Positions 63,480 to 64,000 of a stretch of 64,000 nucleotides of DNA are shown here, piece after piece. The translations under genes and the position numbers were made by a program. Source of the stretch: Kushneria pakistanensis (GTDB lineage: Bacteria > Pseudomonadota > Gammaproteobacteria > Pseudomonadales > Halomonadaceae); assembly GCF_014652795.1 (NCBI RefSeq), contig NZ_BMZM01000003.1, positions 248,001-312,000 on the forward strand, read 5' to 3'. Under the pieces are notes generated by a model that did no database searches, was not told the origin of the DNA, and saw only the letters and a list, made by a program, of their open reading frames with translations. How positions within the stretch are numbered: position 1 is the first letter of the stretch; every line of letters starts with the position of its first letter.

Positions 63480-64000
63480 CGCTGTGCTCCAGTACCAGAG
63501 CGGCGTTGTTGCCGCCAAAGGCAAAGGCATTGGAGAGTGCTGTTCGAGGCTGCCCGGAGGTGTTGGCGTCCACCAGCGACAGCGGCATCAGCGTCTCGTC
63601 CAGCGGTTGATCATGAGCGTGGCGGGGTAGAAAACCCCGGTCCAGCGCCAGCCAGCAAAAGGCCGCTTCAAGCGCGCCGGCAGCGCCCAGAGTGTGGCCG
63701 GTCAGAGCCTTGGTCGAACTGGCAGGGGGCTGTTGATCGCCGAAAACGTCATGAAGCGCCAGCGCTTCCATGGCATCGTTGTGGGTGGTGGCGGTGCCGT
63801 GCAGGTTGAGATAGTCGATCTCGTTAGGGCTGCGACCGGCCATGGCAAGCGCCTGTCGGATCGCGGTGATGGCGCCGCGGCCATCCGGGGCCGGCGCTGA
63901 AATGTGATGGGCATCCGAGCTTTCACCGTAGCCCGTGAGCTGAACGCCGCCGGGTTCCCGGGTCACGATGAAAAGGGCTGCGGCCTCACCGATGTTGATG
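63472..64000 (-). CDS. Beta-ketoacyl-ACP synthase, partial (runs off the window)
   Basis: C-terminal 175 or so residues of a KAS I/II type ketosynthase. The visible catalytic histidines are in NLHGTATTHND (first His) and STKALTGHTLGAAGALEA (second His), and the end has SNAFAFGGNNAALVLE. The reading frame continues to base 64000 without a start (NIGEAAALFI), so the N-terminus with the active Cys is outside. Together with dehydratase and reductase, it looks like the ApeO/P/Q set of aryl-polyene clusters. Confidence 0.9.
   Translation of the reverse strand, partial: INIGEAAALFIVTREPGGVQLTGYGESSDAHHISAPAPDGRGAITAIRQALAMAGRSPNEIDYLNLHGTATTHNDAMEALALHDVFGDQQPPASSTKALTGHTLGAAGALEAAFCWLALDRGFLPRHAHDQPLDETLMPLSLVDANTSGQPRTALSNAFAFGGNNAALVLEHSDA

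Overview
The window is chromosomal DNA of about 60% GC with tightly packed bacterial genes. It most resembles a halophilic gammaproteobacterium of the Halomonadaceae (Halomonas, Kushneria or Chromohalobacter type). The grounds are the gammaproteobacterial block mrcA / pilMNOPQ-aroK-aroB, gltBD, an osmoprotectant ABC transporter, ectoine-utilisation genes eutB and eutC, and an enolase-superfamily mannonate dehydratase (ManD). I see no phage, transposase, CRISPR array, rRNA or plasmid functions. There is one tRNA, tRNA-Ser(CGA). Genus assignment is inference.

Layout. 1-5 kb: 3' end of a short-form malic enzyme, two tandem DUF481 outer-membrane-type proteins, and penicillin-binding protein 1A. 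5-12 kb: the type IV pilus assembly operon pilMNOPQ running into aroK and aroB. 12-20 kb: a CitMHS metal-citrate transporter with a Fur-like palindrome upstream, then glutamate synthase gltB-gltD. 20-26 kb: small genes, including a PaiA-like acetyltransferase, an NAD(P)H-dependent FAD reductase, a divergent rutR/rutG pair without the Rut catabolic genes, a ChaC-like cyclotransferase and a cupin. 26-30 kb: a four-gene osmoprotectant ABC transporter. 30-34 kb: aldehyde dehydrogenase-eutB-eutC, likely for (hydroxy)ectoine breakdown. 34-39.4 kb (minus strand): zinc alcohol dehydrogenase with a membrane protein, zwf, a voltage-gated K+ channel and type-2 argC. 39.4-43 kb: an AT-richer stretch with a DUF2188 protein and a PAS-GGDEF cyclase, then an NlpE-type lipoprotein, tRNA-Ser and a DUF2076 protein. 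43-55.6 kb: a hexuronate catabolic region (HAD phosphatase, kdgK, dps, SSS symporter, UxuR-type regulator, manD, TRAP transporter dctPQM, uxuB, uxuA). 55.7-61 kb: NfeD-slipin pair, periplasmic YceI protein, SulP transporter and double-Usp protein. 61-64 kb: a small exported protein, then a minus-strand methyltransferase / ketoreductase / dehydratase / ketosynthase set resembling the end of an aryl-polyene type fatty-acid-like cluster; the ketosynthase runs off the window.

How the genes work together. The best-supported system is hexuronate use. TRAP and possibly SSS uptake bring in uronate, UxuB makes mannonate from fructuronate, either of two unrelated dehydratases (ManD or UxuA) makes 2-keto-3-deoxygluconate, and KdgK phosphorylates it. 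A UxuR/ExuR-type repressor sits divergently, and three boxes in the intergenic region resemble the enterobacterial UxuR operator. A second theme is compatible solutes: uptake (ABC system) and ectoine-derivative catabolism (eutBC) lie next to each other. Nothing here is clearly a new biological system. The observations most worth following are the double mannonate dehydratase operon and its operators, the isolated rutR-rutG pair, the four-hairpin leader before the SulP gene, and the duplicated terminator and tRNA 3' end near tRNA-Ser.
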